DNA from: Morococcus cerebrosus
GTDB taxonomy: Bacteria > Pseudomonadota > Gammaproteobacteria > Burkholderiales > Neisseriaceae
Reading direction: 5' to 3'
Length of the DNA stretch: 64,000 nt
Assembly: GCF_022749515.1 (NCBI RefSeq)
Contig: NZ_CP094242.1
Coordinates: forward strand, 310,001-374,000
Shown here: piece after piece, positions 55,062 to 63,246 of the stretch
Layout of the letters: every line of letters begins with the position of its first letter
Numbering within the stretch: position 1 is the first letter of the stretch
Made by a program: the position numbers and the translations under genes
The notes under the pieces: model-generated
What the model was told of the DNA's origin: nothing
Database searches by the model: none
The model's input: the letters and a program-made list of their open reading frames with translations, nothing else

Positions 55062-58000
55062 TTAACCTGCAGGTTCGTCCATCCAATCCACTTTGCTCAT
55101 TTTACGCACAATCACCCATTCATCACGGTTAGAGCCTACTGTGCCGTAGTAGTTGAAGCTGTACGCCAGTTGCGCGTAGCCGCCTATCATGTGGGTCGGG
55201 TTCAATACCGCCTTGGTTACCGAATTGTGGATGCCGCCGCGTTTTTTGGTGGTTTCCGCCGCAGGCGTGTGCACCAGTTTTTCCTGCGCGTGGTACATCA
55301 GAATCATGGTTTCGGGAATGCGCTGGCTCACAATCACGCGGCAGGCAATCGAACCGTTGGTGTTGAACACTTCCACCCAGTCGTTATCCACCAACCCTGC
55401 TTTCTTGGCATCGGTTTCGGAAATCCACACGTGCGGGCCGCCGCGCGAAAGCGTGAGCATGCGCAGGTTTTCCGAATAGGTACTGTGGATGCCCCATTTC
55501 TGGTGCGGGGTCAGGAAGTTGAGCGTGATTTCGGGATTGCCGTTGGGCATTTTGCCCAGCAGCTTCTTGGTGGTTTTGGTGTCCACCGCCGGACGGTACA
55601 CGCAGAAAGCAGCACCGAAATCGCGCATCCACTTGTGGTCTTGGTAGAACTGCTGGCGGCCGGTCAGCGTGCGCCACGGAATCAGCTCGTGCACATTGGT
55701 ATAGCCGGCGGTGTAGCACACTTCTTCGCTCTCCACGCCCGACCAAATCGGCGAGGTAACAATCTTGCGCGGCTGGGCGACGATGTCGTGAAAGCGGATT
55801 TGCGTGTGCTCGCTGGCATTAATCAGATGCGTATGGTCGCGGCCTGTAGCTTTGCCTAAGGCCTCCCATGCTTTTTTGGCAACATGGCCGTTGGTTTCCG
55901 GAGCGAGGGTTAAGATCATCTCGCAGGCGTCAATGGCAGTTTCGATTTTCGGTTGACCTTTTCCGACCCCTTCGGCTTGTACGCCGTTGAGTTTACGTAG
56001 GAATTCAACTTCATGTTTGGTATCCCAAGCCATACCTTTACCGTTATTGTTGACTTTTTCCAGCAGCGGGCCGATAGAAGTGAATTTCTCGTAAATCGCG
56101 CCGTAATCACGTTCCACCACGGTCATGGCCGGCATGGTTTTGCCCGGGATGGGTTCGCACTCGCCCAGTTTCCAATCTTTCGGGTCGAACGGCTGACCGA
56201 GTTCCTGCGGGCTGTCGTGCATCAGCGGCGTGAGCACGATGTCTTTGCGTACGCCCAAGTAGTCTTTGGCCAGCTCGCTGAATTTTTTGGCCAGGCCTTT
56301 GTAGATTTCCCAGTCAGACCTGCTCTGCCACAAAGGCTGTACCGCTTCGGTAAACGGATGGATGAACGGGTGCATGTCGGACGTGTTCAGATCGTATTTC
56401 TCGTACCAAGTGGCGGTCGGGAAAATCACGTCGGCGTACAGGCAGGTGGTGTTCATGCGGAAATCCAGGAGCGTGAACAAATCCAGCTTGCCTTCCACGC
56501 CTTCCCGCTGCTTCACTTCGGCTGGTTTCAGGCAGTCGTCTTCGTCGCTCATCAAGCCGTTTTGTGTGCCGAGCAGGTATTTCAGGAAATATTCGTGGCC
56601 TTTGCCGGAAGAACCCAAAATGTTGGAACGCCAAATAAACATATTGCGCGGCCAGTTTTTCGGGTTTTCCGGATCGTTGCAGGACATGTCCAGCGTGCCT
56701 TCTTTCAGGCCTTTGACCACATAGTCGGCGGGCGACATACCCGCCGCCTCGGCTGCATCGGTAACGTCCAGCGGGTTGGTTTTCAACTGCGGCGCACTCG
56801 GCGTCCAGCCCATGCGTTCGGCTTTGGCGTTGTAGTCGATCATGGTCAGCCGGCGCATATCGTCGCCGGCATCGGACGTGAGCAGCTCGTCGGCGGATAC
56901 GGTTTCGTGGCGGTACTGGCCGGTGTGGTTGTAGAAGAAGGACGTGCCGGCCATCTGGCGCGCGGGGCGGTGCCAGTCGAGCGCGAAAGTCAGCGGCGCC
57001 CAGCCGGACTGCGGACGCAGTTTTTCCTGGCCTACATAATGGCACCAGCCGCCGCCGGACTTGCCGATGGTGCCGCACATCATCAGCATGTTGATCAGGC
57101 CGCGATAGTTCATGTCCAGGTAATACCAGTGGTTCAGGCCGGCGCCGACGATAATCATCGAGCGGCCTTTGGTATCGTGCGCGTTTTTGGCGAACTCGCG
57201 GGCTACCTGAATCACGCGTTCGGGCGCAACGCCAGTGTGTTTTTCCTGCCATTTCGGCGTGTAGGGTTTGTCGTCAAAGTAGTCTTTGGCTACGTTCTCG
57301 TCGCCCAAGCCGTTGTCCACGCCGTATTGCGCTACCAGGAGGTCGAATACGGTGGCCACCAGCTGGCTGCTGCCGTCGGCCAAGGTGATGCGTTTTACCG
57401 GCACTTTGCGGAAGGTTTTTTCTTCGTCGAATTCGCCGCCGAAGTAATCGAAACCAACGCGTACCACGTCATCGGCGCACGCCTTCAGCGACAAGGCTGC
57501 CTGAACATCCTGGTCATTCTGAGCCTTGGTTTCCAGATTCCATTTTTGGCTGCCATCCCAACGGAAGCCGATGGAGCCGTTGGGCAGCATCAGGCTGTCG
57601 GTTTTCTCGTTCCACGCCAGCACTTTCCAATCGGGATTCTTCTCTTCGCCGAAGTTGTCGCTCAGATGAGAAGCGCGCAGGGTGTATTCGGGGCGGTAGC
57701 CTTCGCCGTCTTCCTTCAGGCACACCAGCACCGGCATATCGGTCAGGCGGCGGCAATAGTCTTGGAAATAGTCGGATGGATTGTCGATATGGAATTCTTT
57801 GAGGATAACGTGCCCCATCGCCATTGCCAGCGCGGCATCCGTACCTTGGCGCGGTGCCAGCCAGATATCGCTGAACTTGGCCATTTCGCCGAAGTCGGAA
57901 GATATGGCAACGGTTTTGGTGCCTTTGTAGCGCACTTCGGTATAGAAGTGGGCATCGGGCGTGCGTGTCATCGGCACGTTGGAACCCCAGACCAGAAGAT

Positions 58001-58742
58001 AATTGGAGTTATACCAATCGGCGGATTCGGCCACGTCGGTTTGCTCACCCCAAGTCTGCGGTGAAGCAGGCGGCAGGTCGCAATACCAATCGTAGAACGA
58101 CAGCGGTACGCCGCCGATCAAGCCGAGATAGCGTGCGCCGGCGGCATAACTGACCATAGACATGGCGGGAATCGGCGAGAAGCCGATAACACGGTCGGGG
58201 CCGTATTTTTTGATGGTGTAGCAGTTGGCTGCGGCCACCATTTCATAAGCTTCGTCCCAGTTGGAACGCACGAAGCCGCCCAAACCGCGCTGGGATTTGT
58301 AGGATTTGGAGCGCTCAGGATCTTCCACAATCCATTTCCATGCTTCGATCGGGTCTTTGGTTTTACGCGCTTCGCGCCACAGCTCAGCCAGCGCGCCGCG
58401 CATCATCGGATATTTGATGCGCTGGGCAGAGTAAACATACCAACTGTACGACGCGCCGCGTGGGCAGCCACGTGGTTCATGGTTGGGCAAATCCGGACGG
58501 GTGCGCGGATAGTCGGTCTGCTGGGTTTCCCAAGTAATCAGGCCGTTTTTCACATAAACTTTCCAGCTGCACGAACCGGTACAGTTCACACCGTGAGTGG
58601 AACGTACCACTTTATCGTGTTGCCAGCGGCTACGGTAGGCATTTTCCCATTTGCGGTCTTCTTCGGTCAGTACGCCGTGTCCGTTGGCAAAGGGCTCATG
58701 TTTTTGGCTGAAAAATTTCAGTCGGTCTAAAAAGTGGCTCAT
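55062..58742 (-). CDS. narG: Respiratory nitrate reductase alpha subunit
   Basis: 1226 residues, full length. The FS0 iron-sulfur ligands are H50, C54, C58 and C93; LLVWGSNVPMTRTPDAHF and later GWCHYVGQEKLRPQSGWAPL match NarG around bis-MGD. It is the catalytic subunit that reduces nitrate at the inner face of the membrane with electrons from NarI via NarH. Here narH, narJ and narI do not follow; the gene ends in uptake sequences and mogA. AAGGA precedes the ATG. The FNR and NarL sites usual for nar promoters were not found by eye. Confidence 0.95.
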   Translation of the reverse strand: MSHFLDRLKFFSQKHEPFANGHGVLTEEDRKWENAYRSRWQHDKVVRSTHGVNCTGSCSWKVYVKNGLITWETQQTDYPRTRPDLPNHEPRGCPRGASYSWYVYSAQRIKYPMMRGALAELWREARKTKDPIEAWKWIVEDPERSKSYKSQRGLGGFVRSNWDEAYEMVAAANCYTIKKYGPDRVIGFSPIPAMSMVSYAAGARYLGLIGGVPLSFYDWYCDLPPASPQTWGEQTDVAESADWYNSNYLLVWGSNVPMTRTPDAHFYTEVRYKGTKTVAISSDFGEMAKFSDIWLAPRQGTDAALAMAMGHVILKEFHIDNPSDYFQDYCRRLTDMPVLVCLKEDGEGYRPEYTLRASHLSDNFGEEKNPDWKVLAWNEKTDSLMLPNGSIGFRWDGSQKWNLETKAQNDQDVQAALSLKACADDVVRVGFDYFGGEFDEEKTFRKVPVKRITLADGSSQLVATVFDLLVAQYGVDNGLGDENVAKDYFDDKPYTPKWQEKHTGVAPERVIQVAREFAKNAHDTKGRSMIIVGAGLNHWYYLDMNYRGLINMLMMCGTIGKSGGGWCHYVGQEKLRPQSGWAPLTFALDWHRPARQMAGTSFFYNHTGQYRHETVSADELLTSDAGDDMRRLTMIDYNAKAERMGWTPSAPQLKTNPLDVTDAAEAAGMSPADYVVKGLKEGTLDMSCNDPENPKNWPRNMFIWRSNILGSSGKGHEYFLKYLLGTQNGLMSDEDDCLKPAEVKQREGVEGKLDLFTLLDFRMNTTCLYADVIFPTATWYEKYDLNTSDMHPFIHPFTEAVQPLWQSRSDWEIYKGLAKKFSELAKDYLGVRKDIVLTPLMHDSPQELGQPFDPKDWKLGECEPIPGKTMPAMTVVERDYGAIYEKFTSIGPLLEKVNNNGKGMAWDTKHEVEFLRKLNGVQAEGVGKGQPKIETAIDACEMILTLAPETNGHVAKKAWEALGKATGRDHTHLINASEHTQIRFHDIVAQPRKIVTSPIWSGVESEEVCYTAGYTNVHELIPWRTLTGRQQFYQDHKWMRDFGAAFCVYRPAVDTKTTKKLLGKMPNGNPEITLNFLTPHQKWGIHSTYSENLRMLTLSRGGPHVWISETDAKKAGLVDNDWVEVFNTNGSIACRVIVSQRIPETMILMYHAQEKLVHTPAAETTKKRGGIHNSVTKAVLNPTHMIGGYAQLAYSFNYYGTVGSNRDEWVIVRKMSKVDWMDEPAG

Positions 58743-59061
58743 GGCGGGTTCCTTATGGTTATTATTCCGGTCGGTATGTGTAACCAGAATAGTTTTCTAC
58801 GTCTGCAATATAAAATAGTTGAAGACTAGATAATATGCTCCGAAAGGGGTTGCCGTAAAGAAAAAAGAAGGAAAAAGATAATACTTTTGATGCTAGTGGT
58901 TAGTTATTTTGGCTTATATGCACAGGCTTGGGTAGGGGAATATGTCGAATTGATATTTTCGGCATCGGAGAGCGATGTTTTTGCTTCGAGCACCAAGGCA
59001 GGTCGTCTGAAAAGAAAGCCTACATGCTTTTTACTGTGTGTCTATTTAAAATACCTGCTTT

Positions 59062-59742
59062 TTAACCATTCAGACGACCGTTTTCCATATAAAGCACTTC
59101 ATCTGCTAATGCGTTTGTATCGGCAGAATCGTGGCTGATGATGAGCATGGGTACTGATAATTCGCTTTGCAGCTCTCCTACCAGTTGGCGCATTTGTTGG
59201 CGCAGATCGGCATCTAGGGCAGAGAACGGTTCATCCAATAGCAGCCATTTCGGACGGGTGATACAGGCACGGGCTAGGGCTGTACGCTGTTTCTGACCGC
59301 CGGAAATTTGGTGCGGATAATGGCCGGAGATATGTTGCAGCTGCATCCGTTCCAGCCACAGGAGTACCGATTCTGTAAGGTTACGGTTTGAAGGATTGTA
59401 CCAGCCGTGTTGTAGTCCGAAAGCGATATTTTGTGCCACAGTCAGATGGGGGAATAGGGCGTAGTCTTGAAACATTAGCCCAACTTGCCGTTGTTGCGGC
59501 GGCAACCAGATTTTCTGTGCCGTATCGCCATAGATTTGCCCGTTAATGCGGACATATCCTTGTGCAGGAGGCAGAAGGCCGGCCAATAGTTGCAGGGTCA
59601 GACTTTTGCCGGAGCCGGATGGGCCGATAATGGCCAGCCGGCGGGCTTTGCTTCGACAGCAAACGTCTAAATTAAAACGTTTTTTGCCTGCAGCCACTTG
59701 TGCTTGTAAGGAGAAATCGAATATCCAGTCCGTATGGTTCAT
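59062..59742 (-). CDS. modC: Molybdate ABC transporter, ATPase subunit
   Basis: 226 residues: Walker A GPSGSGKSL, signature ISGGQKQRTALARA, Walker B WLLLDEPFSALD and H-loop ISHDSAD. It lacks the C-terminal MOP (molybdate-binding) domain of E. coli ModC, so it is a short version of about 225 residues. ATG overlaps the modB stop as ATGA. The 319 bases upstream of narG (58743-59061) hold no gene. Confidence 0.92.
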   Translation of the reverse strand: MNHTDWIFDFSLQAQVAAGKKRFNLDVCCRSKARRLAIIGPSGSGKSLTLQLLAGLLPPAQGYVRINGQIYGDTAQKIWLPPQQRQVGLMFQDYALFPHLTVAQNIAFGLQHGWYNPSNRNLTESVLLWLERMQLQHISGHYPHQISGGQKQRTALARACITRPKWLLLDEPFSALDADLRQQMRQLVGELQSELSVPMLIISHDSADTNALADEVLYMENGRLNG

Positions 59743-60410
59743 GTGCGATCCTTAGGTTTGGCTAAACGGGAAGTCGTCCATAAAACTGTAATGCAGACGG
59801 TAGAAATCAGCAGTACCAGTTGGTTGGCCAAGGAGTCGTTCCCTGCCTGAACAGCTTCATATACGGCAATGGAGAGGGTTTGGGTTTGACCAGGAATGCT
59901 GCCGGCAATCATTAGTGTGGCACCGAATTCGCCCAATGCTCGGGCAAACGCCAACAGAAGGCCGACCAGCAGGCCTCTCCAGGCCAAAGGTAGGGTAACG
60001 CGCAGAAAAACGGCACTTTCCGATAAGCCCAGCACACGGGCCGCTTGTTCCAATTGTGGGTTGACGCTTTCAAAGGCTGCACGGGCCGGTTTAAAAACCA
60101 AGGGAAAGGTAACGACCATCGCAGCTAAGACCGCACCCTGCCAAGTGAAAATTAAGCGGATGTCGAAGGTATGGTTTAACCATTGTCCGATGGTGCCGTT
60201 ACGGCCGAACAAAACCAGCAGATAGTAACCGAGTACAGTAGGCGGTAGCACCATGGGTAGAGTCAGGGCTGTGTCGAGCAGGTCGCGGCCGGGAAAATTC
60301 CGCCTGGCAAGCAGAAATCCGACAGCAATACCCAGCAGTAAATTAAGGAAAGTGGCCCAGAAGGCCACTTTTAACGATAGGCCGAGTGCCGGCCAAACAT
60401 CTTGCCACAT
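59739..60410 (-). CDS. modB: Molybdate ABC transporter, permease
   Basis: 223 residues with five or six membrane segments and the permease EAA-like loop ALGEFGATLMIAGSIPGQTQTL, the ModB/CysTW hallmark. It forms the channel for molybdate. Overlaps modC by four bases. Confidence 0.94.
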   Translation of the reverse strand: MWQDVWPALGLSLKVAFWATFLNLLLGIAVGFLLARRNFPGRDLLDTALTLPMVLPPTVLGYYLLVLFGRNGTIGQWLNHTFDIRLIFTWQGAVLAAMVVTFPLVFKPARAAFESVNPQLEQAARVLGLSESAVFLRVTLPLAWRGLLVGLLLAFARALGEFGATLMIAGSIPGQTQTLSIAVYEAVQAGNDSLANQLVLLISTVCITVLWTTSRLAKPKDRT

Positions 60411-60434
60411 ATTTCAGACTACATGAAAAAAGGT

Positions 60435-61187
60435 TTATGGACGGCTAAAACCGTATTTGTTTAATACTTGGCGGCCTTTGGGAGACAGTACGTAGTTGAG
60501 GAAGCGTTGAGCTTCGGCTTTATCACTGCTGTCAGTGCTGACCGCAATCGGGTAGGAAACCGGAGTATCGAGCGGAATGGTGGCGGTAATACGCACTTTT
60601 TGGGGCATCAACACCGCATCAGTACGATATACAAAGCCTGCATCTACTTCGCCTCGAGCGACATAGTCAAGGGAGTGGCGAACGTTTTGAGTAGTGATGA
60701 TTTTTGGCTGGAGGGCAGTAAACAGTCCGGCTTTTTCCAGTGCAGCTTTAGCGTAACGTCCCACCGGTACGCTTTCCGGGTTGCTCAACGCGATACGGTT
60801 GATGGCGGGACGCTTGAGATCTTGCAGTGAGGACGCAGAAGTACGGCTGTTCTTTGGAACAATCAATACCAGGTCATTGCGCACAAAAGTACGGCGGGTA
60901 GAGGTATCCACCGCATTTTTTTCAACAGCCATGTCCATGGTTTTCTGGTCGGCAAAGGCAACCACGTCTACCGGTGCACCTTGCAGCAGTTGTTGCAGTA
61001 AGGCACCTGATCCGGCGGTGTTCAGTTTTACATCTACATCGGGATGCTGGTGTTTGTATTGATCAGCAATTTCTTGAAACGCATCTTTTAGGCTGGCAGC
61101 GGCGGAAACAGTTATATCTTTAGCTTGCAATGGCAAGGCAGCCAGCATCAAAGTAGCTAGAGCAGTTAAGCGGAACAGGTGGTTCAT
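60435..61187 (-). CDS. modA: Molybdate-binding periplasmic protein
   Basis: 250 residues with a signal peptide (about 1-22). TVSAAASLKDAFQEIA starts the mature domain and LNTAGSGALLQQLLQGAPVDV and ALSNPESVPVGRYAKAALE are oxyanion-binding loops of ModA. First of modABC; the start MNHLFRL follows AAGGATC. Confidence 0.95.
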   Translation of the reverse strand: MNHLFRLTALATLMLAALPLQAKDITVSAAASLKDAFQEIADQYKHQHPDVDVKLNTAGSGALLQQLLQGAPVDVVAFADQKTMDMAVEKNAVDTSTRRTFVRNDLVLIVPKNSRTSASSLQDLKRPAINRIALSNPESVPVGRYAKAALEKAGLFTALQPKIITTQNVRHSLDYVARGEVDAGFVYRTDAVLMPQKVRITATIPLDTPVSYPIAVSTDSSDKAEAQRFLNYVLSPKGRQVLNKYGFSRP

Positions 61188-61277
61188 GTCGTGATCCTTT
61201 AATCGAAAAAGAAAAGGTAGATGAAAATAGCAGGAACTGAGATGTGCAGCCATTGGTAGAAGGAATTAAACGGTAAT

Positions 61278-61301
61278 ATACTACTAAAGTTGTAGTTATA
61301 A
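61278..61301. promoter_or_regulatory. Palindrome upstream of modA (candidate ModE-type operator)
   Basis: TATACTAC-N7-GTAG(T)TATA, about 91-114 bases before the modA start. The TATA-flanked symmetry is like ModE sites, but the match to the E. coli consensus is partial. Confidence 0.4.
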
Positions 61302-61330
61302 TGGATGCATTGCTAAATAATTTGGATATT

Positions 61331-61370
61331 AAAAACCGCCGTAGCCTGTAAGTGGACAGACAAGGGCGGT
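61331..61370 (-). terminator. Terminator after moaE
   Basis: On the minus strand ACCGCC and GGCGGT arms with a long loop, followed by TTTTT. Confidence 0.55.
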
Positions 61371-61409
61371 AAGGATGGTTGGATGTTGATGTTTGGAGGT
61401 TGCTATAAA

Positions 61410-61847
61410 TTATTCTGACGGCAACCCTTCAGGATTAGCCAGCCAGACAGATGCCTGACCATCACTATAGAATTCCTGTTTCCAAATCGGCACTTCGGCT
61501 TTGATGGTGTCAATAATGAAACGGCAGGCGGCAAAAGCGGCATCGCGATGTCCGGCGGTAACCCCTACCCAGACTGCCATATCGCCTACTTCCAAGCGGC
61601 CGTAACGATGGACGCAAACAGCATCTTCGATAGCAAAACGCTGTTTGGCTTGTGCCAATACAGCCTCTCCTTGTTTGCGTGCCAATGCTTCGTAAGTGCT
61701 GTATACCAAATAATCCACCCGGCTGCCGTCGTTTTGGCGGCGTACCCAGCCTTCAAAGCAGGTAAAGGCACCACATTGTTCGTTGTCGACCATGCGCAGG
61801 CGTAAGGCTGCAGCGTCTATGGCTTGTTCAGTTAGATCAAAAAACAT
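61410..61847 (-). CDS. moaE: Molybdopterin synthase catalytic subunit
   Basis: 145 residues. CGAFTCFEGWVRRQNDG and the lysine-rich end KAEVPIWKQEFYSDG (catalytic Lys) match MoaE. With MoaD it adds sulfur to cPMP. GGAGG overlaps the moaD stop, so the genes are tightly coupled. Confidence 0.94.
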   Translation of the reverse strand: MFFDLTEQAIDAAALRLRMVDNEQCGAFTCFEGWVRRQNDGSRVDYLVYSTYEALARKQGEAVLAQAKQRFAIEDAVCVHRYGRLEVGDMAVWVGVTAGHRDAAFAACRFIIDTIKAEVPIWKQEFYSDGQASVWLANPEGLPSE

Positions 61848-61848
61848 T

Positions 61849-62109
61849 TTAACCTCCGGCAATAGGGGGGATAAAGGCAACGGTATCGCCGGTTTGCAGG
61901 GGTTGCTGCCAAGGGCAAAAGGCGTGGTTGACTGCAGCACGCAAGCAGTTTTGCGGTAAATCCCAACCATACTCGGCAGCCAGCTCGGCATAGAGGGCGG
62001 CAACATCGAGGGCATGGGTAAGCCTGATTTCCTGTTCTTTACCGCTTTGTTCGCGTAAGGCGGCAAAGTAGAGGACCGTGATGCGCATCGGCTCAACGGT
62101 TGAAGTCAT
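61849..62109 (-). CDS. moaD: Molybdopterin synthase sulfur carrier subunit
   Basis: 86 residues of ubiquitin fold, ending in the essential Gly-Gly (VAFIPPIAGG). The start MTSTVEP was preferred because CGGAGG precedes it by five bases; a later ATG (MRITVLYFAAL) is possible. It overlaps moaC by 17 bases. Confidence 0.93.
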   Translation of the reverse strand: MTSTVEPMRITVLYFAALREQSGKEQEIRLTHALDVAALYAELAAEYGWDLPQNCLRAAVNHAFCPWQQPLQTGDTVAFIPPIAGG

Positions 62110-62566
62110 GTTTGCCTCCGGACTTGTGAACCAGGCGGATTTGTTCGATGCGGATATCGTGACTGAGTGCCTTGGTCATATCGTAAACGGTGAGTGCCGC
62201 CACAGATACTGCGGTCAGTGCTTCCATTTCCACCCCCGTTTTGTGAGATACCGCTACTTCGGCTTGGATATGCAGGCGGTGTTCATCATCTTCATAGTTC
62301 AAGGCGAGCTTGCAGCGTTCCAACATCATTGGGTGACACAACGGAATGAGCTGGGAGGTATTTTTAGCAGCCATGATGCCGGCCAGACGAGCTACTTCGC
62401 TCACTGTACCTTTGGCGGTTTGGCCATTGGCTGCTTGGATTTGGGCATACACATCCGGTGGAAAAACCACCCAACCCTCGGCTACGGCTACGCGGCGGGT
62501 GGTCACTTTTTCGCCGACATCTACCATACGGCTTCGGCTGTGTTCGTCTAAATGAGTCAGGGACAT
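62093..62566 (-). CDS. moaC: Cyclic pyranopterin monophosphate synthase
   Basis: 157 residues. MVDVGEKVTTRRVAVA, IPLCHPMML, GVEMEALTAVSVAALTVYDM (catalytic Glu-Met block) are MoaC motifs. It makes cPMP from the MoaA product. Part of moaC-moaD-moaE. Confidence 0.95.
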   Translation of the reverse strand: MSLTHLDEHSRSRMVDVGEKVTTRRVAVAEGWVVFPPDVYAQIQAANGQTAKGTVSEVARLAGIMAAKNTSQLIPLCHPMMLERCKLALNYEDDEHRLHIQAEVAVSHKTGVEMEALTAVSVAALTVYDMTKALSHDIRIEQIRLVHKSGGKHDFNR

Positions 62567-62608
62567 TAAATACTCCGGTTTTAGATGGCTTTATTCGGTC
62601 AGGCAATT

Positions 62609-62621
62609 TATTTCAGACGAC
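62609..62621 (-). other. Mucosa-type DUS at the mobA stop
   Basis: TTTCAGACGACCT overlaps the end of mobA, showing that the molybdenum cluster carries the host dialect here. Confidence 0.7.
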
Positions 62622-63245
62622 CTCTGGCAGTGCTTTGGCAGCTGCTACGGCGTGTTCGAAGTCAGCAGGTGTGTTGAAATTAGATACTGCTTGCCAGGCA
62701 TCAGGCATGCCGATGGTTTGGCAAAGCTGTGTATCCAGCCAAGCGGTTACTTTGCGTTTGCCTTGTGTCAGATAAGTTTGCAAATCGTGCCGCAAGGCTA
62801 CCGGCCAATGCGACATTAAGGGATGGGGGCGGCCGCTGTCGGCATCTGCCAGCAGGGTAATACCCTGTTGCCAAAAAGGTTGATACGAGCCTTCTGACAG
62901 CAGTTCGATTACGACTTCGGGCCGTAGAAGGGTGTCGCAGGCCAGGACATAAATTCCGGCTTCACCTTGCCGGTGTGCTTGTTTTAGTGCCGGCAGAATG
63001 GCGGCCAGCGGTCCCTGTCGTTCGGGGAGGGCGTCGTTAAGATAATAAGCACGCCCTGTGTCAGGATAAATCTGACCGGCGGCTGCCAGCCAAACAGGAC
63101 GGTTAGGATGGGTTTGTTTAATCAGCTTATGTATCAGGGAAACGCCATCAAATGGAAGTAAGGCTTTAGGCGTACCCATACGGCTGCTGAGGCCGCCACA
63201 CAGAATCAGTAACGGCTCATAACGGGCAGCGGTTACACCAGCCAT
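62613..63245 (-). CDS. mobA: Molybdenum cofactor guanylyltransferase
   Basis: 210 residues. LLILCGGLSSRMGTPKALLPF is the nucleotide-binding loop of MobA-type NTP transferases and VLACDTLL supplies the metal site. MobA attaches GMP to Mo-molybdopterin, giving the bis-MGD that NarG uses. The start is two bases after the moaA stop. Confidence 0.92.
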   Translation of the reverse strand: MAGVTAARYEPLLILCGGLSSRMGTPKALLPFDGVSLIHKLIKQTHPNRPVWLAAAGQIYPDTGRAYYLNDALPERQGPLAAILPALKQAHRQGEAGIYVLACDTLLRPEVVIELLSEGSYQPFWQQGITLLADADSGRPHPLMSHWPVALRHDLQTYLTQGKRKVTAWLDTQLCQTIGMPDAWQAVSNFNTPADFEHAVAAAKALPEVV

Positions 63246-63246
63246 T

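Noticed and set aside
56013..58064. A 683-codon plus-strand frame opposite narG
   Set aside because: Antisense shadow of narG, which has strong family motifs throughout.
58743..59061. Search for an FNR box or NarL heptamers before narG
   Set aside because: No TTGAT-N4-ATCAA-like palindrome could be found by eye; a weak half-site is not enough to report.
58887..59138. A plus-strand frame of 83 codons between narG and modC
   Set aside because: It runs over the end of modC and an uptake sequence; the translation resembles no family.
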